Source: Hydrogenophaga aromaticivorans (lineage in GTDB: Bacteria > Pseudomonadota > Gammaproteobacteria > Burkholderiales > Burkholderiaceae_C). Taken from it: a stretch of DNA of 64,000 nt. Position 1 is the stretch's first letter. Each line of letters opens with the position of its first letter. A model generated the notes under the pieces. The model saw only the letters and a list, made by a program, of their open reading frames with translations. It was not told the origin of the DNA and did not search any database. A program made the translations under genes and the position numbers. Positions 1 to 9,418 of this stretch are shown in pieces. The stretch lies in assembly GCF_013387465.1 (NCBI RefSeq), contig NZ_VYGV01000006.1, positions 219,638 through 283,637 on the forward strand, read 5' to 3'.

Positions 1-1070
1 TCTCGCTCATGATCGTGGGCCTGATCGGCGCCGTGGTGCTGGCCTCAGGCTCGCTGATCAAGGCCTTGGCCATGATCGTGCTGGGCTTGTTGCTCGGCCT
101 GGTGGGGACCGACGTGAACTCGGGTGTGGCGCGCTACAGCTTTGACATCCCCGAGCTCACCGACGGCATCAGCTTCCTGGCCATCGCCATGGGCGTGTTC
201 GGTTACGGCGAGATCATCAGCAACCTGTCGCGCCCCGAAGAACACCGCGAAGTCTTCACCGGCAAGGTCGAAGGCATCATGCCGACCAAGGAAGACTTCA
301 GGAACATGATACCGGCCGTGCTGCGCGGCACCGCCCTGGGTTCGGCGCTGGGCATCCTGCCCGGTGGTGGGGCGCTGCTGTCGGCCTTCACGGCCTACAC
401 CCTCGAAAAGAAGACCAAACTCCGGCCGGGTGAAGTGCCCTTTGGCCAGGGCAACATCCGCGGCGTGGCCGCGCCCGAAGCGGCCAACAACGCCGGCTCG
501 CAGACCTCGTTCATTCCGCTGCTGACCCTGGGCATTCCGCCCAACGCCGTGATGGCGCTGATGGTCGGTGCCATGACCATCCACAACATCCAGCCGGGTC
601 CGCAGGTCATGACCAGCAACCCCGAGCTGTTCTGGGGCCTGATCGCCTCGATGTGGATCGGCAACCTGATGCTGGTGATCCTGAACCTGCCGCTGATCGG
701 CATCTGGATCAAGCTGCTGACCGTGCCGTACCGATGGCTGTTCCCGGCCATCGTGCTGTTCTGCGCCATCGGCGTGTACTCGACCAACAACAACAGCTTC
801 GACATCTGGATGGTCGCCATCTTCGGTTTCATCGGCTACCTGTTCATCAAGCTCGGCTGCGAGCCAGCGCCCCTGCTGCTGGGCCTGATCCTGGGACCCA
901 TGATGGAGGAATACCTGCGCCGCGCCATGCTGATCTCCCGCGGTGACTGGTCGGTCTTTGTGACCCGGCCGTTGTCGGCCAGCCTGCTGGCTGTCGCCGC
1001 GGTCCTGCTGGTGGTGGTGCTGCTGCCTTCGATCAAGAAGAAACGCGAAGAGGCCTTCGTCGAAGACTGA
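1..1070 (+). CDS. tctA: Tripartite tricarboxylate transporter large permease TctA (3' part)
   Basis: This is the C-terminal part of a TctA-family permease, the large membrane subunit of tripartite tricarboxylate transporters. The frame is open at the left edge (in frame from base 3). The first Met at base 9 is internal, because about 355 residues are visible and the family usually has about 500. The visible part holds many hydrophobic helices and the conserved stretches LGILPGGGALLSAF and PEAANNAGSQTSFIPLLTLG, which identify the family. Substrate cannot be read from TctA, since the TctC/Bug receptor decides it, and tctB and tctC would lie outside the window. A strong terminator follows the stop codon, so this is the last gene of its operon. 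Confidence 0.95.
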   Translation, partial: SLMIVGLIGAVVLASGSLIKALAMIVLGLLLGLVGTDVNSGVARYSFDIPELTDGISFLAIAMGVFGYGEIISNLSRPEEHREVFTGKVEGIMPTKEDFRNMIPAVLRGTALGSALGILPGGGALLSAFTAYTLEKKTKLRPGEVPFGQGNIRGVAAPEAANNAGSQTSFIPLLTLGIPPNAVMALMVGAMTIHNIQPGPQVMTSNPELFWGLIASMWIGNLMLVILNLPLIGIWIKLLTVPYRWLFPAIVLFCAIGVYSTNNNSFDIWMVAIFGFIGYLFIKLGCEPAPLLLGLILGPMMEEYLRRAMLISRGDWSVFVTRPLSASLLAVAAVLLVVVLLPSIKKKREEAFVED

Positions 1071-1104
1071 GGCCGATCTATCGACCTGGCGGACACGCCT
1101 GGAG

Positions 1105-1137
1105 AGCCCGATCAGAGATATCTGATCGGGCTTTTTT
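1105..1137 (+). terminator. Rho-independent terminator after tctA
   Basis: A perfect 12-bp stem (AGCCCGATCAGA at 1105-1116 pairing with 1121-1132) encloses a 4-nt loop and runs into a T-tract ending at 1137. It lies 35 bases after the tctA stop codon and isolates tctA from the RTX gene. Confidence 0.95.
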
Positions 1138-1292
1138 GTTGGTCATCTGATCTCCCAGCGTGGTGGCCTGACAGGGCCGCCACCCACATCATTTTCAGCG
1201 GGCCAAGAATACCGGAGGGAGCATTGAGTTGACTCAATTTTTACTACAGGTTTCTCAGTACCTTTGAGGTTCATCAACCTGGAGACCACAAC

Positions 1293-4200
1293 ATGGCAGA
1301 CCCGCTTTTGAACCAGACGCCCACCTTCACATCCACCCATGTGTTCAGCACGAACGATGTCACGGGGACTTTCGACGGACTCACGCAGGGCACCGTGGGC
1401 GATGGGACCCCGGTGGTTGATTTCAACGCCGTTCCCGAGATCACAAAAGAAGGCGTTTTCCTCTATCCCATCAACAGCGAATTCGGCTACAACGTGACCG
1501 ATTTCGTCGGCGCGGAGGAGAAGGACTTCGTGGCCGACCCGGAATATGAAGAAGGCTGGGTGGGCGATCTGACGGGCGCAGGCGGTGAACAACTGGGGCT
1601 GGTCATCTCCAACTCCCCGACCGACAGCTTCAAGACGCCCGCGCTGCTGGGTACCTGGCTGGCGGGCCTTGGCGGGGAAACCATCAAGGCTTCGACCGAG
1701 CACTACGTGGTCATGCAGAACATCCTGTCCGACCAACGCTATCCGGGAGATCCGTTGGCGCTCTATCCGTTGGACGACAACCTCAAGATGGTTGGCGGCG
1801 AATACGACGGCCAGTATGTCGTCGATATCCTGCCCCTCGTGGGCGACGTGAATGGCGATGGTGTTGTCGATATCAAGGATATCCTGCAACCCAACGAGAC
1901 GCAGATTGCCGAAAACATCCTTGTGGGGGCCGACTACTCGGTGACCATGAAGGACGACGGCAAGCTTTTGTACCGGTGGGGCAATGTGATCAAGAAGCCC
2001 AATGACGTCCGGATCGAAACGAGCCTGGATTTGCCCGATGAATGGTTACAACGCAGCACCGAACCAGAAGATAACGGATTGATCCCGCTGTTCCGGATCA
2101 CGCAGGCCGAACTGGTCACGAATCACACGATCACCAACAACCCGAACGACCAGATCCGCCCCGAGGATTTTGAGAACGAATCCGCCATCGGGACCCTGCC
2201 GACCTATGAAATCCTGCCCGACGGCAAGTGGGTCACGACGGATGCTTACTACGCTGGCGACGGCACGCTCTACCCCGCCGGAACGGTGCTGAGGGATCCC
2301 GCGCTCGTTACGGCGATTGCAGGATCCACATTGGTTGCGATCGGGGCAACCTCATCGGATCTGGATATGGGGTTCACCAATGCCTGGTACACCACCATGG
2401 ACCGCGAGCCCTTCGAGGCGGTGCTGAATCAAGATGGCACCGACTACATCGTCGGTCCCCGCTGGCGCCTGCAGCCCGACAAATACGGTCAGGACCTGCC
2501 CAGTGTGGATATCCCCCTTGATCCCAGCCTGCCACCCCCACCGACGAAGGATGAGCTGAAGTACGAGTCGGGCACCGACACCACGACCGTCATCAACCTG
2601 CTCGACTGGGCACTTCCGATCTCGCCGCTGTCCATCAGCGCAGGCTTCCAGAACCTCTCGGGAACGACTTCTATCAACGGTCTGAACATGACCGACAACT
2701 TTGATGTCGCGTTCTATGTGAAAGGCGACATCAAACCCGCCACGCTCTACGACACCACGCTCGTGATGACCTACGAAGAGCTTGCGATCTATGGCCTCGG
2801 CCAATCCATCGAGGGTGGGGAAGGATCTGACTACCTGGTCGGCATGGGTGGAAACATCTTCACAGGCGACTTCGGCACCGCCATCGAAGGGGAGGACCTT
2901 TTTGTCCTTGCTTATGGTGCCGGAGACAACTGGGCCCAGATTCTCAGCAGCACGATCATGGACTTCCAGGTTGGCGTGGATACGCTGGGTCTCATCGATT
3001 TCGGCGTGACCGAGGGCAACTTTTCTCAACTGGTCAACCAACTGGTGATAGATGGCGATCTGTACATTGACCTGGACGGTTTTGACATCGTCATGCTCGA
3101 AGGGGTGACGCAAGAGTTGGGTTATGAGGACTTCCTTGTCCTGAACCGATCTCAAGCCAACAATGCCGCACCCACGGGCAGTGTGATCATTGACGACACC
3201 ACCCCAGTGCTCGACCAGGTCCTGACCGTCACCAACACCCTGGCCGATGCAGACGGCATCTTCGGAGTGGTGAGCTACCAATGGCAGGTGTTCAACGACA
3301 TCGACGGTATCTGGGAGGACATTGCGGGTGCTGTTCTGGACACCTACACCGTGACCGAGGCCGAAGTCGGTGCAAGCCTGCGCGTGGAAGCCTCATACGT
3401 CGATGGCCTTGGGTTCACCGAAACAGTGGTTTCCGCCCCCACGAGCTTGGTGACTGCATTGGTCAACAACATCACCGGCACCGCTGCTTCAGAGATCTTG
3501 ATTGGAACGGACCTGCCTGACCTCTTCCAGGCACTCGCTGGCGACGACACCCTGATCGGTGGCGCGGGCAACGACACACTCGGTGGCGGGATTGGCGTGG
3601 ACTCGATGGTGGGCGGCACGGGGGACGACCTCTATCTGGTCAATACGACCGCCGATGTTGTGGTGGAGCTGGTGAATGAAGGCCTCGACACCGTGGATTC
3701 GGCGGCCACCTACACGCTCAGTGCCAACGTGGAGAACCTGATATTGCGCAGTGGCTTTGGCAACATCAACGGCACCGGCAACGCCTCCGCCAACATGCTG
3801 ACGGGCAACGAAGGGGCCAACCAGCTCTCGGGGCTCGGCGGTAACGACACGTTGGATGGAGGCGCTGGCAATGACACCATGGCAGGCGGTATCGGCGACG
3901 ACACCTACCACGTGGACAGCGTTGGTGATGTGATCACGGAAGCGGTGGGTGCTGGAATCGATACCGTCATCTTCAGCGGAACGTCCTACACCTTGGGCGT
4001 CAACGTGGAGAACCTGGTGTCCACCAACGCCGTGGGCGCCACGCTCACGGGCAATACATCGGCGAACCAGATCCTGGGCGGCGACGGTAACGACAACATC
4101 GCTGCAGGCCAGGGCAATGACACGGTGGAGGGTGGTGCGGGCAACGACACGATCGGTGGTGGGATCGGCGTGGACCTGATGATCGGGGGCACCGGGGACG

Positions 4201-4691
4201 ACCTCTATCTCATCAATGACACCGCCGATGTCGTGGTGGAGCTGGCGGCTGAGGGCATCGACACCGTGAATTCGGCGGCCACCTACACGCTCAGCGCCGA
4301 CGTGGAAAACCTGATATTGCGCAGTGGCTTTGGCAACATCAACGGCACCGGCAACGACTCCGATAACGTGCTGACAGGCAACGAAGGGGCAAACCGGCTC
4401 TCGGGGCTCGGCGGCAACGACACCATGAATGGTGGACTGGGTAACGACGTGTTTATCTTTGGCAACGCCTTTGGCCAGGACAGCATCATCGGGTTTGATG
4501 CAGACCCGACGGGAGGGCAGGACCTGCTGGACATCTCGGCGCTGGGTATCAACGCGGGCAACTTCGGGGGCAGCGTGTCGTTCTCGGAGGTCGGGGGCAA
4601 CACCCTGATCAGTATCGGGTCTGACAGCATCACACTGGTGGGTGTCATCGGCCTTGGCACGGTTTCCCAGCAGGACTTCATCCTCGCCTGA
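1293..4691 (+). CDS. Large RTX calcium-binding secreted protein with dockerin-like motif
   Basis: The 1132-residue protein is predicted to leave the cell through a type I secretion system. It has no N-terminal signal peptide and ends in the hydrophobic tail DFILA, as RTX substrates often do. Residues 1-440 match no family I recognise, but residues 183-197 hold a dockerin-like calcium loop (GDVNGDGVVDIKDIL). Residues about 620-725 form an Ig-like segment with YQWQ and LRVEASYVDG. From about residue 740 come three blocks of GGxGxD nonapeptides, each joined to a VENLxL-type linker. ATG 1293 is preceded by GGAG. A TTGAGT/ACTCAA inverted repeat at 1224-1237 and a small AGGTT/AACCT hairpin at 1267-1280 lie just upstream. 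No hlyB, hlyD or tolC homologue is nearby. Function (adhesin, S-layer or enzyme) is unknown. Confidence 0.85.
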   Translation: MADPLLNQTPTFTSTHVFSTNDVTGTFDGLTQGTVGDGTPVVDFNAVPEITKEGVFLYPINSEFGYNVTDFVGAEEKDFVADPEYEEGWVGDLTGAGGEQLGLVISNSPTDSFKTPALLGTWLAGLGGETIKASTEHYVVMQNILSDQRYPGDPLALYPLDDNLKMVGGEYDGQYVVDILPLVGDVNGDGVVDIKDILQPNETQIAENILVGADYSVTMKDDGKLLYRWGNVIKKPNDVRIETSLDLPDEWLQRSTEPEDNGLIPLFRITQAELVTNHTITNNPNDQIRPEDFENESAIGTLPTYEILPDGKWVTTDAYYAGDGTLYPAGTVLRDPALVTAIAGSTLVAIGATSSDLDMGFTNAWYTTMDREPFEAVLNQDGTDYIVGPRWRLQPDKYGQDLPSVDIPLDPSLPPPPTKDELKYESGTDTTTVINLLDWALPISPLSISAGFQNLSGTTSINGLNMTDNFDVAFYVKGDIKPATLYDTTLVMTYEELAIYGLGQSIEGGEGSDYLVGMGGNIFTGDFGTAIEGEDLFVLAYGAGDNWAQILSSTIMDFQVGVDTLGLIDFGVTEGNFSQLVNQLVIDGDLYIDLDGFDIVMLEGVTQELGYEDFLVLNRSQANNAAPTGSVIIDDTTPVLDQVLTVTNTLADADGIFGVVSYQWQVFNDIDGIWEDIAGAVLDTYTVTEAEVGASLRVEASYVDGLGFTETVVSAPTSLVTALVNNITGTAASEILIGTDLPDLFQALAGDDTLIGGAGNDTLGGGIGVDSMVGGTGDDLYLVNTTADVVVELVNEGLDTVDSAATYTLSANVENLILRSGFGNINGTGNASANMLTGNEGANQLSGLGGNDTLDGGAGNDTMAGGIGDDTYHVDSVGDVITEAVGAGIDTVIFSGTSYTLGVNVENLVSTNAVGATLTGNTSANQILGGDGNDNIAAGQGNDTVEGGAGNDTIGGGIGVDLMIGGTGDDLYLINDTADVVVELAAEGIDTVNSAATYTLSADVENLILRSGFGNINGTGNDSDNVLTGNEGANRLSGLGGNDTMNGGLGNDVFIFGNAFGQDSIIGFDADPTGGQDLLDISALGINAGNFGGSVSFSEVGGNTLISIGSDSITLVGVIGLGTVSQQDFILA
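3563..4424 (+). repeat. Tandem RTX block duplication inside the RTX gene
   Basis: The segment beginning near 3563 returns near 4136, an offset of 573 bases or 191 codons. The two copies are almost identical in DNA and protein through the shared stretches AATYTLSA, VENLILRSGFGNINGTGN and LTGNEGAN. A third, more diverged block of about 96 residues sits between them. The pattern suggests duplication of a two-block unit followed by recent homogenisation of blocks 1 and 3. Confidence 0.8.
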
Positions 4692-4736
4692 CAAAACAAC
4701 ACTGCGATTTCCACCGGTCAGGTTTTCCTGATCATT

Positions 4737-4768
4737 AAAAGCCCCCTCCAAAGAAGGGGGCTTTTTTT
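4737..4768 (+). terminator. Rho-independent terminator after the RTX gene
   Basis: An 11-bp stem (AAAAGCCCCCT at 4737-4747 with 4755-4765) has a 7-nt loop and a run of T to 4768. The A-run on the left arm means it could also stop transcription on the other strand. Confidence 0.93.
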
Positions 4769-4875
4769 GCTCCCACACGGAACAGACACGCCTGACCCAC
4801 TACCAGCGACCACAGCTTTGACCGTCCGGCGTGAGCTTGAACCGTGAACCAAGCAGAGCGCGGGTTTGCAGCCGC

Positions 4876-4903
4876 TTGACGTGACCGTCTTTGCCTTTAT
4901 ACT
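4876..4903 (+). promoter_or_regulatory. Sigma-70 promoter of the amino acid ABC operon
   Basis: TTGACG at 4876-4881 and TATACT at 4898-4903 are separated by 16 bases, a near-consensus housekeeping promoter. Transcription should start near 4910. Two copies of ATGTATA (4914-4920 and 4923-4929) with a 9-base period lie over the expected start region and could be an operator. The promoter sits 210 bases before the first gene of the operon. Confidence 0.7.
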
Positions 4904-4909
4904 ACATTC

Positions 4910-5113
4910 CACGATGTATATTATGTATAGTTAATGTCGAATGAAAGAGGACCTCTCTTCGGCCCAGATATTGCATACAAGCTTTCAGGTGTCGCCTATG
5001 CGGGGAAACACCTGCTGGCGATGCCCCGAAATTGGACTGCCCAGACCTACAATTGGTGCGCCCGTCAGGAGGCCAATCCTGTCGATCCACATGCTTGATG
5101 ACCAAGGACTTAC
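4910..5113 (+). promoter_or_regulatory. Long structured 5' leader of the ABC operon, no gene seen
   Basis: These about 200 transcribed bases contain no convincing reading frame. A short palindrome AGAGG-A-CCTCT lies at 4946-4956. A nested stem pairs CAGGTGT (4986-4992) with ACACCTG (5008-5014), with an inner CGC/GCG pair around a CTAT loop. I do not recognise a known riboswitch class and there is no T-tract terminator. Bases 4769-4875, upstream of the promoter, hold nothing I can identify. Confidence 0.4.
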
Positions 5114-5971
5114 ATGAAAAACCTGTTTCTTTCCCTGAGCCTGATTGGTGCAGCCGCGCTGGTTGGTTGTAGCAAGACCGAAACCCCGGCACCGGCCGCT
5201 CCGGCCGAACCCGCTGCAGCTGCAGCACCGGCGGCCCCCGCCAGCCAGTGGCCTGAACTGCGCGTCGCGATCGACCCGACCTACAAGCCGTTCACCTACA
5301 AGACAGAATCTGGCGAACCCGCCGGTTTTGACGTCGACGTGGCCAAGGCCCTGTGTGATGAACTCAAGAGCAAGTGTGTCTTCGTCGAACAAGCCTGGGA
5401 CGGCATGATCCCCGGCCTTCAGGCCAAGAAGTACGACGCCATCATCTCCTCGATGTCGATCACCGAAGAACGCAAGCAGGCCGTGGACTTCACGGGCAAG
5501 TACTACAACACGCCGTCGTGCGTGGTGGTGAAGTCGGCGCTGAACCTGGGCGCGGAAGCTGCGAATTTCAAGGGCAAGAAGATCGGCGTGCTCAAAGCGT
5601 CCACGCAAGAGAAATACGCCATGGGTGAGCTCCAGCCCGCAGGTGCCACCATCGTGCCTTACGACGCTCAGGATCAGGTTTACCTGGACATCAAGTCTGG
5701 CCGCCTGGACGGTACCGTGGCCGATGTGGTCGAAGTCAACGGCGGTTTCCTGTCCACGCCCGATGGCAAAGACTACGCCTGTGCGGGCACCCGCATCCCG
5801 GTTGAATTCGATGCCAAGTACTTCGGTGCTGGCGCTGGCGTGGCCATCCGCAAGGAAGACACGGCTCTGCGCGACGCCCTGAATGCCGGCATCAAGGCCA
5901 TCCGCGACAGCGGCAAATGGAAAGAGCTGGCCGAGAAGCACGTGCCTGGCGTGGACATCTGGGGTTCCTGA
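5114..5971 (+). CDS. Polar amino acid ABC transporter, lipoprotein substrate-binding protein
   Basis: The 285-residue protein belongs to solute-binding protein family 3 (HisJ/ArgT type) and captures an amino acid or related compound in the periplasm for the permease encoded next. It has a lipoprotein signal with lipobox LVGC (Cys19), then a flexible Ala/Pro-rich linker to about residue 50. The binding fold follows, with YKPFTY and the family signature GFDVDVAKALC near the start of the mature domain. An anionic-ligand-type TEERKQAVDFTGKYY segment is visible further on. It is the first gene after the promoter at 4876-4903, and 27 bases separate it from the first permease gene. Exact substrate is not readable; the basic amino acid group is the closest guess. 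Confidence 0.93.
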   Translation: MKNLFLSLSLIGAAALVGCSKTETPAPAAPAEPAAAAAPAAPASQWPELRVAIDPTYKPFTYKTESGEPAGFDVDVAKALCDELKSKCVFVEQAWDGMIPGLQAKKYDAIISSMSITEERKQAVDFTGKYYNTPSCVVVKSALNLGAEAANFKGKKIGVLKASTQEKYAMGELQPAGATIVPYDAQDQVYLDIKSGRLDGTVADVVEVNGGFLSTPDGKDYACAGTRIPVEFDAKYFGAGAGVAIRKEDTALRDALNAGIKAIRDSGKWKELAEKHVPGVDIWGS

Positions 5972-5998
5972 GCCTGAGCGCCCGGAGGTTCTGATCCG

Positions 5999-6700
5999 AT
6001 GACGACCTACTTTCTCAATATCCTGCAGGGACTGTTGGTCACACTCGGTGTGTCCTTGGGCGCGCTGGTGGTCGCCGCCCTGTTGGGTCTGGCCGGCGCG
6101 GCAGCCAAGCTGTCGCACCACAAATGGCTCAACTGGGTGGGCGACATCTATTCCACCGTGATCCGGGGCGTCCCGGATCTCGTGTGGATGCTCTTGCTGT
6201 ATTTCGGTGGCCAGATTCTGGTCAATGACATCGCAGAAGCCCTGGGTTTTCGCAGCGGTCCGCAGATCAACCCGTTTGTGGCGGGTGTGCTGACCATCGG
6301 TTTTGTTTATGGCGCCTACATGACGGAAACCTTCCGTGGCGCCATCATGAGTGTGCCCAAGGGCCAGTCGGAAGCCGGTTGGGCTTTTGGCATGAGCCGG
6401 TTCTACACGTTTCGGCGCATGGTGCTCCCGCAAATGGTGCGTTTCGCCCTGCCCAGCTTCACCAACAACTGGCTGGTGCTGTTGAAAGCCACCGCGCTGG
6501 TCTCGGTCATTGGTCTGGCCGACATCACCAACCTGGCCAAACAGGCGGGCGCCGCGGCGCGTGGCCAGATCCCGGGCGCCGCCATCATCTTCATGGCCTT
6601 TGCCGGCCTGCTCTACCTGTTGATTTCCAGCATCAGCCTGCTGTTGCTGCGACGCGCTGAAAAACGTTATTCGGTCGGCGTCAAGCGGGGGGATTTCTGA
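5999..6700 (+). CDS. Amino acid ABC transporter permease, HisQ-like
   Basis: This 233-residue inner membrane protein of the HisM/HisQ permease family forms half of the transmembrane channel. Several hydrophobic helices are evident. The cytoplasmic EAA-type loop that docks on the ATPase is the segment GQSEAGWAFGMS followed by FRRMVLPQ. The stop codon shares one base with the ATG of the second permease (TGATG at 6698-6702), so the two subunits are probably translationally coupled and made in equal amounts. Confidence 0.93.
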   Translation: MTTYFLNILQGLLVTLGVSLGALVVAALLGLAGAAAKLSHHKWLNWVGDIYSTVIRGVPDLVWMLLLYFGGQILVNDIAEALGFRSGPQINPFVAGVLTIGFVYGAYMTETFRGAIMSVPKGQSEAGWAFGMSRFYTFRRMVLPQMVRFALPSFTNNWLVLLKATALVSVIGLADITNLAKQAGAAARGQIPGAAIIFMAFAGLLYLLISSISLLLLRRAEKRYSVGVKRGDF

Positions 6701-7416
6701 TGGACAAGTTCGCCATCATCTTCCAGCCGCAGAACCTGCAGCTCTACTGGACCGGCCTGATTGCCACCATGGAGCTGCTCGGGGTCAGCCTGATTGCGGG
6801 CGCCATGCTGACGTTGCCGCTCACGCTGATGCGGGTGTCGCGCAACCGCTGGGTGTCGTCGCCGGTCTGGTTGTTCACCTACGTGGTGCGTGGCACGCCG
6901 CTGCTGATCCAGGTCTATTTCATCTACTACGGCATCGCGCAGCTGGAGTGGGTGCAAGGCCTGTGGGACACCCACTGGCCGTTCACCTGGTTCAAAGACC
7001 CCTTTTTCTGCGCCGTGCTGGCGTTCACGCTCAACACCTGTGCCTACACGGTCGAAATGCTGGCGGGCGCCATCAAGGAAACCCCGGCGGGTGAAATCGA
7101 GGCAGCCCAGGCGGCGGGCTTCGGCAAATGGAACATGATGTTCCGCCTGATCCTGCCCAGCGCCATGCGCCGCACCCTGCCGGGCTATTCCAACGAAGTG
7201 GTCATGATGCTGCACGCCACCTCGCTGGCCAGCGTGGTGCCCGCGCTGTACGACCTGACCAATGCGGCCTACGCGATCTACAAGACCTACTACCTGGCGT
7301 TCCAGCCGTTCATCTTCGTCGCGGTCCTGTACTTCATGCTGACCTTCGCGCTGGTGTACGTGTTCCGGCTGCTGGAACGCCGCTTTCTCGCCTATCTGCG
7401 CCCCATTGCCCACTGA
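6700..7416 (+). CDS. Amino acid ABC transporter permease, HisM-like
   Basis: This 238-residue second permease subunit pairs with the product of 5999-6700. It has the family layout of about five helices and the EAA loop (GEIEAAQAAGFGKWNMMFR, then LILPSAMRR). The sequence VRGTPLLIQVYFIYYG near residue 65 is typical of HisM/ArtM proteins. The start overlaps the preceding stop by one base. An 84- to 96-base gap follows before the deacylase-like gene, depending on that gene's start. Confidence 0.93.
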   Translation: MDKFAIIFQPQNLQLYWTGLIATMELLGVSLIAGAMLTLPLTLMRVSRNRWVSSPVWLFTYVVRGTPLLIQVYFIYYGIAQLEWVQGLWDTHWPFTWFKDPFFCAVLAFTLNTCAYTVEMLAGAIKETPAGEIEAAQAAGFGKWNMMFRLILPSAMRRTLPGYSNEVVMMLHATSLASVVPALYDLTNAAYAIYKTYYLAFQPFIFVAVLYFMLTFALVYVFRLLERRFLAYLRPIAH

Positions 7417-7512
7417 CACGACCACCCTTCCTGGGGTAGCCTTGCACTTGTCCTTGGGCATGGCCTGGCCAATGCCCGTCCCGCAGCGTGTTGGTGCGCC
7501 TTGAACGTCGAT

Positions 7513-8634
7513 ATGCAACAGATCAACCACCCCCTCCTCTCGCCCGCACTGGGCACCCAGCGCCACCTGAGCAGCTGGCATTTCGGGCAGCCAGGCCAAG
7601 GTCCCAAGGTCTATGTCCAAGCCAGCCTGCACGCGGATGAGCTGCCGGGCATGCTGGTCGCCCACCATCTGCGCGGCCTGCTTGAAGTGGCCGAACAGAG
7701 CGGCCAGCTGCTGGGTGAGGTCGTGCTGGTGCCGATGGCCAACCCGATCGGTCTGGACCAGACCACCATGCACCACCAGCTCGGACGCTTCGAGCTGGCC
7801 AGCATGGAGAACTTCAACCGCAACTACCCGGACTTTTTCGCCCTGGTGAAAGACGACGTGGCCACCCAGCTGGGGCCCGACGCCGGGCAGAACAAGCACC
7901 TGATCCGCGCGGCCATGCGCCGCGCCCTGGACGCCCAGAAGCCAGAAACGGAGCTGCAGAGCCTGCGCCTGACACTGATGCAGCTGTCCCACGACGCCGA
8001 CATCGTGCTCGACCTGCACTGCGACTACGAAGCGGTGGTGCACCTCTACGTGGAGCGGCCCATGCTTGACCAGATCGAACCGCTGGCGTGCTTCCTGGGG
8101 GCGCGGGCGCTCCTGTGGGCCAAGGGTTCCGGGCCATCGATCTCGTTTGATGAGGCGCTTTCGGGTCCCTGGTGGCGTCTGCGCGAGCACTTCACCGACC
8201 GGTTTCCGGTGCCTCTGGCCTGTGCCAGCACCACGGTGGAGCTGCGCGGCCAGACCGATGTGTCCGAGCCGCTGGCGCGCCAGGACGCGCAGGCGATTTT
8301 TCACTACCTGCAACATGTCGGTGTGCTGGCTGGCCCACTTCCCGAACTCCCGTCAGCCCTGTGCGACGCCACGCCGCTGGCCGGCACGGAGTCGCTGCAT
8401 GCGCCCCATCCGGGCGTGATCGTGTTCGTCGCCCAGGTGGGTGACGTGGTCCAGGCCGGGCAGACACTCGCCCATGTGGTCGACCCGCTGACGCCGCGCA
8501 CCACGCCCATCCAGAGTTCGATAGCCGGCGTGGTGTACGCCCGTCACAACCTGCGCTGGGCCACCAGCGGCATGGAGATCTGCCGCGTCGCCGGCGCCAC
8601 CCCGATCCGGTCCGGCAATCTGCTCAGCCCTTGA
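7513..8634 (+). CDS. M14-family succinylglutamate desuccinylase/aspartoacylase-like deacylase
   Basis: This is a zinc-dependent amidohydrolase of the AstE/aspartoacylase family, 373 residues from ATG 7513. An in-frame TTG at 7501 is possible but neither start has a good ribosome site. Zinc-site motifs are HADE (His40, Glu43) and DLH (Asp167-His169). The C-terminal part, from about residue 298 with [18 protein letters not shown], is the beta-barrel common to this group. Family members remove an acyl group from N-acyl amino acids. Its place between the permease and ATPase genes suggests the importer brings in an N-acylated amino acid that this enzyme then deacylates; that link is inference. The substrate could also be an N-acetyl diamino acid. 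Confidence 0.85.
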   Translation: MQQINHPLLSPALGTQRHLSSWHFGQPGQGPKVYVQASLHADELPGMLVAHHLRGLLEVAEQSGQLLGEVVLVPMANPIGLDQTTMHHQLGRFELASMENFNRNYPDFFALVKDDVATQLGPDAGQNKHLIRAAMRRALDAQKPETELQSLRLTLMQLSHDADIVLDLHCDYEAVVHLYVERPMLDQIEPLACFLGARALLWAKGSGPSISFDEALSGPWWRLREHFTDRFPVPLACASTTVELRGQTDVSEPLARQDAQAIFHYLQHVGVLAGPLPELPSALCDATPLAGTESLHAPHPGVIVFVAQVGDVVQAGQTLAHVVDPLTPRTTPIQSSIAGVVYARHNLRWATSGMEICRVAGATPIRSGNLLSP

Positions 8635-8650
8635 ATCATCCCCCTTACCC

Positions 8651-9418
8651 ATGACCACCAAACTCGAAGCCATCGACATCCGCAAGAGCTACGGCAGCAA
8701 CGAAGTGCTCAAGGGTGTTTCGGTCACGGCCCACGCGGGCGACGTGATCAGCATCATCGGCTCTTCGGGGTCGGGCAAATCGACCTTTTTGCGCTGCATG
8801 AACCTGCTGGAGCGCCCCCAGCACGGCCGGATCATCGTGGCCGGCGAAGAGCTCAGGCTGGTGACTGCCAAAGACGGCATGCTCAAGGCAGCGGACGAAA
8901 AACAGCTGCAGCGCGCAAGGTCCCGGCTCGCCATGGTGTTCCAGCATTTCAACCTCTGGTCGCACCTGACGGTGCTCGAAAACATCATCGAGGCGCCGAT
9001 GCATGTGCTCGGTCAGAGCAAGGACGAAGCCGTGACCGCGGCCCGCAAGTACCTGGAAAAGGTGGGGCTGCGCGGCGTGGAGGACAAATACCCGGCGCAC
9101 ATGTCGGGCGGCCAGCAGCAGCGGGTGGCGATCGCCCGGGCGCTGGCCGTGGAGCCCGAGGTGATGCTGTTCGACGAACCCACCAGCGCACTCGACCCCG
9201 AACTCGTGGGTGAGGTGCTGCGCGTCATGAAGCTGCTGGCCGAAGAAGGCCGCACCATGCTGGTGGTGACGCACGAAATGGGCTTCGCGCGCGAGGTCTC
9301 GAACCACCTGATCTTCCTGCACAAAGGCTGCATCGAAGAACAGGGCGTGCCGGCCGAGGTGCTGGCCCGGCCCAAGAGCGAGCGGCTGGCGCAGTTCCTC
9401 TCCGGCAACCTCAAGTAA
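8651..9418 (+). CDS. Amino acid ABC transporter ATP-binding protein, HisP-like
   Basis: This 255-residue ATPase energises the importer. Walker A is GSSGSGKST (residues 37-45), the ABC signature is MSGGQQQR, and Walker B with the catalytic Glu is [12 protein letters not shown]. The stretch [18 protein letters not shown] is characteristic of HisP among amino acid ATPases. It closes the operon, 16 bases after the deacylase gene. A 14-bp palindrome without a T-run (9419-9432) follows the stop codon directly. Confidence 0.95.
   Translation: MTTKLEAIDIRKSYGSNEVLKGVSVTAHAGDVISIIGSSGSGKSTFLRCMNLLERPQHGRIIVAGEELRLVTAKDGMLKAADEKQLQRARSRLAMVFQHFNLWSHLTVLENIIEAPMHVLGQSKDEAVTAARKYLEKVGLRGVEDKYPAHMSGGQQQRVAIARALAVEPEVMLFDEPTSALDPELVGEVLRVMKLLAEEGRTMLVVTHEMGFAREVSNHLIFLHKGCIEEQGVPAEVLARPKSERLAQFLSGNLK

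Noticed and set aside
1267..1280. AGGTT/AACCT hairpin before the RTX gene as a riboswitch or thermosensor.
   Set aside because: The stem is only 5 bp and leaves the ribosome site free; it is only noted in the gene entry.
3489..4778. 429-codon open frame on the reverse strand of the RTX gene.
   Set aside because: It mirrors the repeats of the forward gene, has no family match, and its composition is typical of an antisense shadow.
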